Below, piece after piece: positions 33,494-42,647 of a stretch of 50,445 nt of DNA; the first letter of the stretch is position 1, and each line of letters begins with the position of its first letter. The stretch spans positions 1-50,445 of the forward strand of contig JAISGQ010000032.1 in assembly GCA_031262985.1 (NCBI GenBank). Direction: 5' to 3'. The notes beneath the pieces are model-generated. The model was not told where the DNA came from. It saw only the letters and a list, made by a program, of their open reading frames with translations, and ran no database searches. The translations under genes were made by a program, and so were the position numbers. This DNA is from Oscillospiraceae bacterium (lineage in GTDB: Bacteria; Bacillota; Clostridia; Oscillospirales; Acutalibacteraceae).

Positions 33494-34726
33494 TCAATAT
33501 CTATTATCGAAAATGCGGGTGGATTTTTTCTCGCTTCGGGGGAGTTCGCCTATCGCCACGCTTTTCGGCACTACGGTCAAGCCGACCTTAGCCTTAAAGA
33601 AGGTCTGTACGCTCGACTCCAAATTCTCCTTCGAGTAGCCAAGCTCGCTCTCGAACAGCAGTGTCATGATGTCGCGTCCGTTGAGGTGGTCGATAATCAC
33701 CTGATATTCGCTGGAGACGCCCTCCACCTGCCGCAGTACATCGTCAATCTGCCCGGGGTAGATGTTTATCCCCTTGACCTTTATCATGTCGTCGCTTCTG
33801 CCTATGATAGTGGCTATTCGCGGGTACTCAGAGCCGCATTCGCACACGCCCGGAATGATTCGCGTGAGGTCGTGAGTGCGGTATCTGATAAGCGGCGCGC
33901 CCTCCTTGCACATGGTGGTTATGACAAGCTCGCCCAGCTCGCCATCGGGGAGAACCTCGCCCGTCTGCGGATTGATAATCTCGAAGTATACATAGTCGTC
34001 CCACATATGCATACCGCACTCGTAGTCACAGCTCATGCCTATGCCCGGACCGTAGATTTCGGTAAGTCCGTAGATGTCGTAGAGCTTAACTCCGAGCTGG
34101 TCGGCAATTCTGCGGCGCATTTTCTCGCCCCACCGCTCAGAGCCGATAACTCCCTTTTTCAGGTGGATTTCGTTTCTCACTCCGCGCCTCTCAATCTCCT
34201 CCGCGAGGAGAAGGGCGTAGGAGGAGGTACTGCACAAAACCGTACTCCGCAAATCGCGCATCATCTGAATCTGCTTGTCGGTGTTGCCCGGTCCCATGGG
34301 AATCGCCATAGCACCCATAAGCTCCGCACCTGCCTGAAACCCGATTCCCGCAGTCCACAGCCCGTAGCCGGGAGTGATGTGAATCCTGTCGAGATTGGTT
34401 ATCCCCGCAAATTCGTAGCAACGCGCGAACATAATCGCCCAGTCGGCTACGTCCTTCTTTGTGTAGGGGATGATAATCGGAAGTCCCGTAGTTCCCGAGG
34501 AGGAGTGAATACGCACGATTTCGCTGTCGGGTGCAGCCTGAATACCGAGAGGGTAGCCCTCCCTCAGCTCCGGCTTATCGGTAAACGGGAGTTTTTCAAA
34601 ATCCGCCTGTGAGGCAAGCTCAAATCCGAAGTCGGCAAATTTCTTCGCGTAGAAACCGTCCTTCACGTTCTTTAGCTTAGATAAAACTCCGTTGATTTTT
34701 TGCAGTTGTTCCTTTTTCATTTCCAT
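33494..34726 (-). CDS. paaK: Phenylacetate-CoA ligase family enzyme
   Basis: A 410-aa acyl-adenylate-forming enzyme. The P-loop-like motif is HSSSGTTGLPIIIPYTKKD; DIYGLTEIYGPG follows, with CECGSEYPRI, IGRSDDMIKVKGINIYPGQI and the C-terminal catalytic lysine region near SEKKSTRIFDNR. In Clostridia these enzymes activate aryl-acids such as phenylacetate or indoleacetate for storage or redox use. The exact substrate is not certain. ATG 34726 is taken as start; the nearest ribosome-like AAAGG is 12 bases away, and a TTG at 34738 is possible. No other pathway genes adjoin. Confidence 0.88.
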   Translation of the reverse strand: MEMKKEQLQKINGVLSKLKNVKDGFYAKKFADFGFELASQADFEKLPFTDKPELREGYPLGIQAAPDSEIVRIHSSSGTTGLPIIIPYTKKDVADWAIMFARCYEFAGITNLDRIHITPGYGLWTAGIGFQAGAELMGAMAIPMGPGNTDKQIQMMRDLRSTVLCSTSSYALLLAEEIERRGVRNEIHLKKGVIGSERWGEKMRRRIADQLGVKLYDIYGLTEIYGPGIGMSCDYECGMHMWDDYVYFEIINPQTGEVLPDGELGELVITTMCKEGAPLIRYRTHDLTRIIPGVCECGSEYPRIATIIGRSDDMIKVKGINIYPGQIDDVLRQVEGVSSEYQVIIDHLNGRDIMTLLFESELGYSKENLESSVQTFFKAKVGLTVVPKSVAIGELPRSEKKSTRIFDNRY

Positions 34727-35068
34727 TTTCTGCCGCAACCTTTCATTATAGGCGGTTTTTTTACACTTTGCGCCTTGCTATGCCTTGTATGCTATCACCT
34801 ATTTTTTCCTTTGTCAATACCTCCCGTAGTTAATTGCGCGGGCTTTTCCTTCTTTATAATGTGAAGTTGTTTCACGAGATTAAAGCCTGCACTCCCTGTC
34901 GAATCACTGCTATGAAACATTTTATCTTAAACATGGTTTCGTGTAGGCATCAATAGTTTTTTAACATTTGAAAATATACTCAAATCAACTATAAAAATTG
35001 CACTAAAACCTACATATAAAATTAAATAAATTAGATATATATGACATTAATTCAAGTTGTCGGAGCAT

Positions 35069-35093
35069 ATATATTTAACTGGGTTAAATATAT
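35069..35093. repeat. A/T-rich palindrome upstream of the surface-protein gene
   Basis: ATATATTTAAC and GTTAAATATAT are perfect 11-bp arms with a 3-nt loop, 45 bp upstream of the -35 at 35139. It could be an operator. The rest of 34740-35130 is A/T-rich with no gene I can support. Confidence 0.45.
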
Positions 35094-35138
35094 AATCAAA
35101 AAAGTACCGAAAAAATCGAATTATCGGCGGCATAATAA

Positions 35139-35167
35139 TTGACATATTTCGACAGAAGTGATAAGAT
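35139..35167 (+). promoter_or_regulatory. Strong sigma-A promoter of the surface-protein gene
   Basis: TTGACA, 17-bp spacer, TAAGAT, followed by a leader of about 140 nt to the ATG at 35315. No T-tract terminator lies in the leader; ATGGTT/AACCAT arms near 35262-35290 could pair. Confidence 0.75.
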
Positions 35168-35314
35168 GTAGCCGTAGAAGGAAATATAGTTTTTCGGGAG
35201 TTGATTTTGCTTTGTGCAGCCCCCTGATTTTGCTTATTTCCGGAGTTTAATTTTAAGTATATGGTTGAAGCTGTGAGCGACCTTAACCATACCATATTAA
35301 AGGAGGATTCATTA

Positions 35315-37552
35315 ATGAAAAGGAAGAATTTGGCGGTTTTTCTGTCCATAACGCTGATTTTTACCATGATAGCGACTACGGTGTCGGCGAGTTTGCTCGG
35401 GAAAGAAAGAGATGAGAACAATTTCGCCATAGAGCAGGAAGAAAAAACCGGCACATACTACGACACTCCGTTCTATAATCCGTACCATATCCTCAGCGCG
35501 GCGCAGAATTTCCACGTTTTCGCCGAGGAAACAGCGGAGCTTAAGGTTCACACCAACGGAAATGTGGCGGCGTCTTCTTTTACGACAAACACCAATTTCG
35601 GAACAAACCAGCAGCCCGACGAGATAATTTATCTTAAGTCGATTATCAGCGGCGGCACTTCGATTAGGTCCAGCTCGGCAAAGCTTATTGTCGGAAGAGA
35701 TAACGATGTCAAGATTATCGATAACGGACAGTACTACGAGATTAACTCACGCAAAGTTGATAATAAGGATACCAAAGTATACATTGAGGATTTAGGTGAA
35801 GACGGTCAGCCGATTCCCTATATTGATTTCGCAAAAGAATTTGCGTATTTGAGGGAACTTTCCGCTGAGTTTGCGTTATTGGAAAATAAGACAGATGATA
35901 TCGAGGCAGGCGAGTTTGTAATAGCGAATGACGATCCTGAGGTATTCTCTGTAGCAGGCAAAAAACTCACAGTTAATATGAAACCCGATGTAATGAATGT
36001 GCTTTACCTTACTCCCGATGATTATGGACTTGGCAGTGCCGGAACAAGTTCCGATTCCAAAATCGAGCTTTATATCAACGGAATCCAAACATCCACAGAG
36101 TACGCAGGTCAGCCTGTAGTATCCTCCACGCAGAGCTTGATTATAAATATTGACCTCGCGGGATATTCAGACTTCAATTTTATTGCAGAAACATTCTGTA
36201 AGACAGAAGACGGCAAGTCTCTCAACAGTGCAGAAGATATGGCATATTCCGGAAATAATATTCTTTTCAACTTCTACGACAGTTCAAAGCAGGATTTGCT
36301 TTACACAGGCGACCTCAGGAACACCTACTCAATCGTAGGTACATTCCTTGCTCCTTCCGCCGACGTCACAGCTAAGGCTTTGAACGGTTCGGCAATCGGC
36401 AAGAATGTAACTACAGACGGCGGCGAAACACATAAGAGCTTCTTCACAGGCAAGGTTGTTGAGATTGAAGTTCCTCCTACAGTTGAAAATGTTGAGGATT
36501 ATGCTCCTCCTGTGCTTGACCCTAATGCTCCTGCCGCTACACTGGCGACAGATGCAAATCCGACAACAACAACTACTACGACTACCACAACGGAAGCACC
36601 TACAACAACTACGACTACTACTACAACAGAAGCTCCTACAACAACTACAACGACTACCACAACAGAAGCTCCCACAACTACTACGACAACCACTACAACG
36701 GAAGCTCCTACAACAACTACTACGACTACTACAACAGAAGCACCTACAACAACTACGACTACCACAACTACCACTACTACCACTACTACCACAACAACAA
36801 CAACAACTACGACAACTACAGCACCTACTACTACAACTACGACCACAGAACCTACAACTACAACAACCACAACGGAGCCTACAACTACTACAACGACCAC
36901 AGAACCTACCACTACAACCACAGAACCAACTCAGCCAACTCCAACTATACCCGATCCTGAAAACCCAACTCCGGGAGCAATCGTTTCGGGAGATGAAGAA
37001 GGCGAGGGTACTACAACAACCACAGAATCTACGACTACTACAACTACAGAAGCAACTACTACAACTGCAGAGCCAACTCAGCCTACCGAGCCTGAGTCTG
37101 AGCCGACAACAGAACCAGCAACAACTACAACCCCTGCACCTACTACAACTACCGAGCCGGAGATGGACTACTCTGAGATTATCGACGACTACAACGTCGT
37201 AATCGAGAAGATCAACGACAAGGAGTTCACCAAGGAAGAGATAAGCGAAGTTCTCGGAGCTATCGAGCGTCTCAAGAGGAGAAGCAATCTCTCTTCTGCA
37301 GAACTCGTACAGCTTGCCGAAATGGAAAAAATCCTCTCCGAGGTTCTCGGCGCGGCGGACTACTACAGAGCTGTGGGCAACAGCGCGGGCAATCCTACTG
37401 CCGCACCACAGCAGAGCAATGGCGACAACACCGTAACACCGAGTACGGGCGACGAAACCGATAACACATGGATTATAATTGTCGCAATTATCGGTGGAGT
37501 TACAGTTATCGCGCTTCTCATCTCGATTATCGCGAAGAAAAAGAAGAAGTAG
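35315..37552 (+). CDS. Thr-rich surface protein with choice-of-anchor A-like domain
   Basis: A 745-aa secreted protein. A signal peptide (residues 1-28) is followed by a beta-rich domain; near residue 360, YSIVGTFLAPSADVT and GGETHKSFFTG match the end of the choice-of-anchor A (CAA) adhesin domain. Residues about 415-550 and shorter stretches to 630 are poly-Thr repeats with EAP or EP every twelve residues, probably a glycosylated stalk. A helical segment is followed by TPSTGDE, a transmembrane helix and KKKKK, which looks like a variant sortase signal, or simply a membrane anchor. ATG start with AAAGGAGG. Confidence 0.8.
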   Translation: MKRKNLAVFLSITLIFTMIATTVSASLLGKERDENNFAIEQEEKTGTYYDTPFYNPYHILSAAQNFHVFAEETAELKVHTNGNVAASSFTTNTNFGTNQQPDEIIYLKSIISGGTSIRSSSAKLIVGRDNDVKIIDNGQYYEINSRKVDNKDTKVYIEDLGEDGQPIPYIDFAKEFAYLRELSAEFALLENKTDDIEAGEFVIANDDPEVFSVAGKKLTVNMKPDVMNVLYLTPDDYGLGSAGTSSDSKIELYINGIQTSTEYAGQPVVSSTQSLIINIDLAGYSDFNFIAETFCKTEDGKSLNSAEDMAYSGNNILFNFYDSSKQDLLYTGDLRNTYSIVGTFLAPSADVTAKALNGSAIGKNVTTDGGETHKSFFTGKVVEIEVPPTVENVEDYAPPVLDPNAPAATLATDANPTTTTTTTTTTEAPTTTTTTTTTEAPTTTTTTTTTEAPTTTTTTTTTEAPTTTTTTTTTEAPTTTTTTTTTTTTTTTTTTTTTTTTTAPTTTTTTTEPTTTTTTTEPTTTTTTTEPTTTTTEPTQPTPTIPDPENPTPGAIVSGDEEGEGTTTTTESTTTTTTEATTTTAEPTQPTEPESEPTTEPATTTTPAPTTTTEPEMDYSEIIDDYNVVIEKINDKEFTKEEISEVLGAIERLKRRSNLSSAELVQLAEMEKILSEVLGAADYYRAVGNSAGNPTAAPQQSNGDNTVTPSTGDETDNTWIIIVAIIGGVTVIALLISIIAKKKKK
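36559..36930 (+). repeat. Coding ACN-triplet and 36-bp repeat tract
   Basis: Almost every codon is ACN (Thr). Four contiguous 36-bp units encode EAP plus nine Thr, then an uninterrupted Thr run, then shorter 27-bp EP units. Copy-number change keeps the frame if whole codons are gained or lost. Confidence 0.9.
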
Positions 37553-37581
37553 TCAAGCAGTCAACCTAACAGATTAGCACT

Positions 37582-37617
37582 AACCCCCCGCTGTGAACGC
37601 AGTTTACAGCGGGGGTT
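37582..37617. terminator. Terminator of the surface-protein gene
   Basis: AACCCCCCGCTGT pairs with ACAGCGGGGGTT around an 11-nt loop, then ATACT. 30 nt after the stop codon. Confidence 0.75.
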
Positions 37618-37710
37618 ATACTATATATATAATATTCCGTTTATTCCGTTGTTTTTTCCATTTTTCGGTGGTATAATTTATTCACAGCAATAACAAGGGA
37701 GGACTACTTT

Positions 37711-37923
37711 GTGGATAAACGCAAGCTAAAACACATGATTTACGCTATCATCGATTTTATTCTGGTAGGAGTAATCGTTTACGGAATGTCGAGCCTCGCC
37801 TACGCGGGCTACCCCTCGTGGGTGCCGTATGTTCTGATTATTTTCTTTTTGGGCATGGCGATACTTCGCTGTTACCAGTTCTTCTCTGCCGTCAACGCCC
37901 CTGAAGCAGAGGACAACGACTGA
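37711..37923 (+). CDS. Small two-helix membrane protein, 70 aa
   Basis: Two hydrophobic segments (IIDFILVGVIVYGM and VPYVLIIFFLGMAIL) joined by a short loop, with an acidic C-terminus. GTG start preceded by GGGAGG. 25 nt upstream of the isomerase gene and probably cotranscribed with it. No family recognised. Confidence 0.65.
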   Translation: MDKRKLKHMIYAIIDFILVGVIVYGMSSLAYAGYPSWVPYVLIIFFLGMAILRCYQFFSAVNAPEAEDND

Positions 37924-37948
37924 CCCCACAATATAGGAGGAGTACGCC

Positions 37949-38764
37949 GTGAACCTTAAAACAAGCCTACAGTACGGAATGCCCACTTTAATTGAGCTTG
38001 ACACACTCGAGGAGACTGCCGCGCTGTGCCGCAACTTGGGGCTGTCCTTCGTGGAGCTGAACATGAACCTCCCGATGTATCAAGCAGAGGAGCTGGATAC
38101 TGTCCTCCTCGCCGAACTGGCGCGGGAGTACGGCATCTACTACACCATTCACCTCGACGAGGCGTTCAATCCCTGCGATTTTAACAGCAGAGTAGCCGAG
38201 GCGTACACGCAAACTGCTCTGAGCACAATCGAAGCGGCGAAGGAGCTGTCCGTTCCCGTCATCAATATGCACCATCAGGAGGGGATTTACTTCACACTCC
38301 CCGACAGGAAGGCGTTTCTGTTTGAGCGGTACAAGGAGGTTTATTTCGAGAGCCTTCGCAAGTTTCGCGACTCCTGCACCGCCGCTATCGGGAGTGCCGA
38401 CATAAAGATATGCGTGGAAAACTTATTCGGCTGGCAGAAGGCTTCGTTCCTCCTCGAAGGGATTGACCTCCTGCTCGAAAGCCCGAATTTCGCCCTCACT
38501 CTCGACATAGGTCACAACGCCGTAACGGACGCAGGAGACGAGACTGCCATACTCCATCGCGGCGAGAGGCTGTGTCATATGCATATGCACGACGCAGTGG
38601 CGGCTACTCAAAAAAACCACCTGCCATTAGGCGAGGGGGAGCTGGACATACTCCGCTATCTCGGCTTGGCGCGGGAGCATAACTGCCGCGTAGTACTCGA
38701 GACGAAAACCGTAGCCGGACTGCGGCAGTCGGCGGATAAGCTCAGGGAGATGGGCGTGCTGTAG
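37949..38764 (+). CDS. Sugar-phosphate isomerase/epimerase-like TIM-barrel protein
   Basis: A 271-aa AP-endonuclease-2-type barrel. Candidate metal ligands are in INMHHQEG, KICVENLFGW, TLDIGHN, HMHMHDAV and VVLETK. Members include sugar epimerases, xylose isomerase-like enzymes and CbiR-type lyases, so the substrate is open. GTG start with GGAGG. It follows the small membrane protein gene with a 25-nt gap. Confidence 0.75.
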   Translation: MNLKTSLQYGMPTLIELDTLEETAALCRNLGLSFVELNMNLPMYQAEELDTVLLAELAREYGIYYTIHLDEAFNPCDFNSRVAEAYTQTALSTIEAAKELSVPVINMHHQEGIYFTLPDRKAFLFERYKEVYFESLRKFRDSCTAAIGSADIKICVENLFGWQKASFLLEGIDLLLESPNFALTLDIGHNAVTDAGDETAILHRGERLCHMHMHDAVAATQKNHLPLGEGELDILRYLGLAREHNCRVVLETKTVAGLRQSADKLREMGVL

Positions 38765-38873
38765 TGTCTGCTCCCTACTCCTTTTGCTATTGTGCAAAAA
38801 AGCGAATCGCCCCCTTTCTCTATGAGCAAAGATTGTCTAAAATGATATTTTTGATTTATCGCGCTGATTGCTA

Positions 38874-38902
38874 TTGACAGCTATACTTTATTGTGCTAAA
38901 CT
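38874..38902 (+). promoter_or_regulatory. Probable promoter of the second Amt-PII gene
   Basis: TTGACA, 17-bp spacer, TAAACT, about 90 bp upstream of the ATG at 38990. Same spacing and -35 as for the first Amt-PII gene. Confidence 0.65.
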
Positions 38903-38910
38903 ACGCATTG

Positions 38911-38963
38911 GAAAGAACAAAGGCGTTTCTTCCCCTCTCGGGAAGCGACGCCTTTGTTCTTTC
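38911..38963 (+). promoter_or_regulatory. Promoter-proximal leader hairpin of Amt-PII gene 2
   Basis: GAAAGAACAAAGGCGT pairs over 16 bp with ACGCCTTTGTTCTTTC, enclosing an inner CTTCCC/GGGAAG stem; a U-rich stretch follows. It begins within a few bases of the predicted transcript start, as at the first Amt locus. Confidence 0.65.
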
Positions 38964-38989
38964 TATATTTTAGTAAAGGGGTCTTTTTA

Positions 38990-40744
38990 ATGTCAACGTC
39001 AATGATTATTGACACCTTTTGGGTATTCCTTTCGGCAATTTTGGTTTTCTTTATGAATCTCGGATTTGCGTCAGTTGAGGCGGGTTTTGCCCGCTCTAAA
39101 AACACGGTAAACATTCTCTCGAAGAACTTTATCGTATTCGCTATCTCGTCTCTCGGCTTCATGCTCCTCGGTTGGGGCTTCATGTTCGGAGGAGACAATC
39201 CCATCATCGGAACTGAGAACCTCTTTATCTTAGGCGGAGCTGACCTCAGCTTCTATGAAAACACACTCACCTCCAACGTTCCGTTCTGGGGAAAATTCTT
39301 CTTCCAGCTTGTCTTCTGCGGAACAGCGGCTACCATAGTTTCGGGAGCAGTCGCGGAGCGAATCAAGTACATCTCCTTCATCGTTTTCTCATTCATACTT
39401 ACACTGGTTATCTACCCCATCGTAGGTCACTGGATTTGGGGCGGCGGTTGGCTTGCTGACCTCGGCTTCCTTGACTTCGCCGGCGACACTGTTGTTCACT
39501 CCGTAGGCGGCTGGGCGGCTCTCGCGGGAGTTATCGTCTTAGGACCGAGAATCGGAAAATACGGCAAGAACGGAAAGGCGAAGGCTATTCCGGGACATAA
39601 TATGTCGCTCGCAGTTATCGGCTTGTTCGTCCTCTGGCTTGGCTGGTTCGGATTCAACCCCGGCTCTACAATGAGCTTCCAGAATCCGGCAGACGTTATG
39701 CACATCCTCATGACAACAAATACAGCGGCTATCGCAGCTATCGTCACCTCCACCATTACGGCGTGGATTTTCATCGGCAAGCCCGACCTCGGCATGACAA
39801 TCAACGGCTGTCTTGCCGGTCTTGTAGGAATCACAGGCGGCTGTGCCTTCGTGAGCATTGAAAGCTCACTCATCATAGGCGCGGTTGCAGGTATCTTCGT
39901 TGTGTTCGCCGTCGTCTTCTTCGACAAAATCAAGATTGACGACCCCGTAGGCGCAACCTCCGTTCACTTAGGCTGCGGCGTACTCGGAACTATAGCTGTA
40001 GGTCTGTTCGCTCAGGAGGGCGTAACAACTCTCTCGGCTACAAACGGTCTCTTCTTCGGCGGCGGAGCTAACCTCCTCCTTGTTGAGCTTCTCGGTGTCG
40101 CGGCAGTCGGCGGATTTACATTCTTAGCTTCTCTCCTCGTGTGGTTTGTCCTCAAGCTTACAATGGGCATCCGCGTTACAAGAGAAGAGGAAATCGAGGG
40201 TCTCGACATAGGCGAGCACGGAAACACAGCTTATCCCGACTTCGTGCCTTCAACTCCGATATTCGACCCCACAATGGATACAGGCAAGAGCGGCGCAGTT
40301 CTCCCGAAACCGCAGATTGCGGCTTCATCTACGGAGATTGTCGCTCCCGAACAGGCTGTTACTGTTGTTAATACAGCGAGAAGCGGCGCGAAAATCACAA
40401 AGGTTTCCATCATCACAAATCAGCACAAGTTTACCGATCTCCAGTCTGCTCTCGATGAAATCGGAGTAACCGGAATTACTGTAACCAATGTTTTGGGCTA
40501 CGGTATGCAGAAGGGTCATGAGGAGTTCTACCGCGGAGTTGCGGTCGATACTCGCCTCCTTCCGAAGGTTCAGGTTGACATTGTTATTTGCAAAATCCCG
40601 ACAAACGTCCTTATCGACGCTGTGAAGAAGGTTCTCTACACAGGCAACTACGGCGACGGCAAGATCTTCATCTACGACGTCGAGAACGCAGTCAAAATCC
40701 GTACAAACGAAGAGGGATATGACGCGCTTCAAGACGAGGAATAA
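38990..40744 (+). CDS. Ammonium transporter fused to a PII signal protein domain (copy 2)
   Basis: A 584-aa paralogue of the protein at 28397-30076. The Amt part has NLGFASVEAGFARSKN, the twin-His segments DTVVHSVGGWAAL and TSVHLGCGVLGTI, and an Amt C-terminal tail. After a Pro/Ala linker with TAASS-like composition, the PII domain has T-loop YGMQKGHEEFYRGVAV and B/C-loop YTGNYGDGKIFIYDVE. Start ATG 38990 is preceded by AAAGGGG. The two copies differ most in the linker and in the first periplasmic loops, so they may differ in affinity. Confidence 0.93.
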   Translation: MSTSMIIDTFWVFLSAILVFFMNLGFASVEAGFARSKNTVNILSKNFIVFAISSLGFMLLGWGFMFGGDNPIIGTENLFILGGADLSFYENTLTSNVPFWGKFFFQLVFCGTAATIVSGAVAERIKYISFIVFSFILTLVIYPIVGHWIWGGGWLADLGFLDFAGDTVVHSVGGWAALAGVIVLGPRIGKYGKNGKAKAIPGHNMSLAVIGLFVLWLGWFGFNPGSTMSFQNPADVMHILMTTNTAAIAAIVTSTITAWIFIGKPDLGMTINGCLAGLVGITGGCAFVSIESSLIIGAVAGIFVVFAVVFFDKIKIDDPVGATSVHLGCGVLGTIAVGLFAQEGVTTLSATNGLFFGGGANLLLVELLGVAAVGGFTFLASLLVWFVLKLTMGIRVTREEEIEGLDIGEHGNTAYPDFVPSTPIFDPTMDTGKSGAVLPKPQIAASSTEIVAPEQAVTVVNTARSGAKITKVSIITNQHKFTDLQSALDEIGVTGITVTNVLGYGMQKGHEEFYRGVAVDTRLLPKVQVDIVICKIPTNVLIDAVKKVLYTGNYGDGKIFIYDVENAVKIRTNEEGYDALQDEE

Positions 40745-40782
40745 AATTTGCTCTACTCCTTTTATTGACATAGTTGAGGGCG

Positions 40783-40816
40783 AAAGCGGTTTGGCGAAAT
40801 GCCGAACCGCTTTTGT
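40783..40816 (+). terminator. Terminator of Amt-PII gene 2
   Basis: AAGCGGTTTGGC pairs with GCCGAACCGCTT, then TTG, about 40 nt after the stop. A TGACAGT-type repeat follows at 40817-40835. Confidence 0.7.
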
Positions 40817-41027
40817 CAGTTGACAGGTGACAGTTAATGCGCGGCAGGTGTCCTATTCAGAACAGCTTGTGGTTTTTCATTGGCAGTCGTAAATGTGGAG
40901 TAGTATTTAGTAAACACTCTCGTTTATTTTATTTCGCATATCAGTGCAGTTTGCATAATTTGTTGTTGTATGCACAAACTACGGGTAATAATGCACAATA
41001 TAACACAACACTGGAGGAATAAATAGA

Positions 41028-41429
41028 ATGAAAGTATTTGCGGAGTTTTTATCGGTAGAGGAAGCGGAGCTTGCCTGCGGACGCGTCAAGCGGCAGTGCG
41101 AGGGCGAGTGCGCTATACGGAAAATCGACTGCGCCAAGCTGGTCAACCGAAGCATGACGTCTCCGTCGGATTTTTCCAACTCCTATACGCAGTCCATAGC
41201 CTACACGCCGTATCCCGTACTCCAGCCCGGCGCGTCGGTTATATCAATGGGCAGTAACCACAGCGGCGAGAGCCAATTGCCGGAGGTCGCAAGGCGGAGG
41301 TCCTGCCTCATGTGCTTCTCGGGAGACGACGAGCAGGTGTGGCGTGCCTCGCATATGCTGCGCGGACTGGGCGGGTTGAATATCAATGTCAGCGATGCTG
41401 CGGGCAAGTTCACGGGAGACTACGAATAG
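41028..41429 (+). CDS. Hypothetical protein, 133 aa
   Basis: A soluble protein with cysteines in ACGRVKRQCEGECAIRKIDC and later RSCLMCF, which could bind metal or form disulfides. The middle is Ser/Tyr/Pro-rich (SYTQSIAYTPYPVLQPGAS) and the C-terminus looks like a small alpha/beta domain. ATG start with GGAGG. About 180 bp upstream of the S1-domain gene. No family recognised. Confidence 0.55.
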   Translation: MKVFAEFLSVEEAELACGRVKRQCEGECAIRKIDCAKLVNRSMTSPSDFSNSYTQSIAYTPYPVLQPGASVISMGSNHSGESQLPEVARRRSCLMCFSGDDEQVWRASHMLRGLGGLNINVSDAAGKFTGDYE

Positions 41430-41607
41430 CGACAAAAAGAGGTGGCGAGTATTGATACTCGCCCTCTTTAATATTCTCCTGCACCTTCATCTTTACAAAC
41501 CTTCCCCAAAATTTATCTCCCGCAGTAATTACAGCGGATTTCTCCGCATATAGATTACGGACAAGGGAAGTTTTTCGTTCCCCAAAATAAAGGGAGGTTA
41601 TATAAAT

Positions 41608-42534
41608 ATGAGCAAGTTTTTGCCTGAGGGGAAGCTTATTGATACAGCGGAAAACGCCGCCGCTATGGCTAACGCAGCCGCTCTGTCCAAAGCAATGAGC
41701 GAACACAAGCTGCTCGAGGCGCGTGCGGTCATATGCGACAGTCACCACAACCTGATTGTGGATTTGGGCTGCATGAAGGGCGTTATTATGCGAGAAGAGG
41801 GCGCGAAGGGCATTGCCGACGGAAGTGTACGCGATATTGCCATAATATCGCGGGTAGGAAAGCCTGTGTGCTTTTTTGTAAAGAAGATTATGACCGACTC
41901 CCACGGAATGCCATTCGCCCTGCTCTCGAGAAGGCAGGCGCAGGAGGCGTGCGAGGAGCAGTACATATCCAAGCTCCGAAGCGGAGACATAATAGACGCG
42001 ACTGTAACTCACCTTGAGCCATTCGGCGCATTTGTGGATATAGGATGCGGAATTCCGTCACTTATAAGCATAGATTTAATCTCCGTGTCTCGCATATCTC
42101 ATCCCTCTGACCGATTTACTATCGGCATAGACATAAAGGCGGTAGTCAAGAGCGTGGAGGAGAAAAACCGCATTGTTCTCAGCCACCGAGAGCTGATGGG
42201 TACATGGATGGAGAACGCTCAGCTCTTCAACGTGGGAGAAACCGTTACGGGCATTGTCCGCTCGGTTGAGGACTACGGAATCTTCATTGAGATAACTCCC
42301 AATTTAGTGGGGCTGGCGGAGCGGCGCGACGGAGTTGCCGTAGGCAGCTACGCGAGTGTCTACATAAAGAGCATAATCCCCGACAAAATGAAGATAAAGC
42401 TCGTACTTGTGGACACCTTCCGTTCAGATGCGCCGCCTAAGAAGCCGCGCTACTTCTTCTGCGGCGACCATATGGATTGCTTCTGCTACTCCCCCTGCGA
42501 CAGCGAGCGTGTTATAGAAACAATATTTGATTAG
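41608..42534 (+). CDS. S1 RNA-binding domain protein, 308 aa
   Basis: Three OB-fold segments: a degenerate one at about residues 36-107, a clear S1 motif at about 125-193 (GDIIDATVTHLEPFGAFVDI) and another at about 205-270 (GETVTGIVRSVEDYGIFIEI). The arrangement resembles short ribosomal protein S1-like RNA-binding proteins of Clostridia. A cysteine-containing tail (HMDCFCYSPCDSE) is unusual. Probably acts in translation or mRNA binding in the cytoplasm. ATG start with AGGGAGG. Monocistronic. Confidence 0.82.
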   Translation: MSKFLPEGKLIDTAENAAAMANAAALSKAMSEHKLLEARAVICDSHHNLIVDLGCMKGVIMREEGAKGIADGSVRDIAIISRVGKPVCFFVKKIMTDSHGMPFALLSRRQAQEACEEQYISKLRSGDIIDATVTHLEPFGAFVDIGCGIPSLISIDLISVSRISHPSDRFTIGIDIKAVVKSVEEKNRIVLSHRELMGTWMENAQLFNVGETVTGIVRSVEDYGIFIEITPNLVGLAERRDGVAVGSYASVYIKSIIPDKMKIKLVLVDTFRSDAPPKKPRYFFCGDHMDCFCYSPCDSERVIETIFD

Positions 42535-42542
42535 ATGATGAC

Positions 42543-42610
42543 TAGATGGTGTCGACACAAGTGCAGAACGCCTGTATTTTGAGCGTTTTAGCTTGTGTTG
42601 ACACCATCTA
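42543..42610. repeat. Miniature inverted-repeat element, family A copy 2
   Basis: TAGATGGTGTCGACACAAG and CTTGTGTTGACACCATCTA form 19-bp arms (one G-U) around about 30 nt with the core ATTTTGAGCG shared with the copy at 8812-8904. It starts eight bases after the S1-gene stop and may work as a transcript-end hairpin. Confidence 0.75.
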
Positions 42611-42647
42611 TATAATAAGAAAATAATTGTCTGAAGTGTTTTATATT

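Noticed and set aside
35261-35314. Upstream ATG for the surface protein at 35261
   Set aside because: The added 18 residues are not signal-like, and AAAGGAGG precedes the ATG at 35315.
36499-36921. Antisense poly-Val frame opposite the Thr-rich repeat
   Set aside because: It is the complement of ACN codons (GTN), has no ribosome site and no real domain. It is a shadow of the surface-protein gene.
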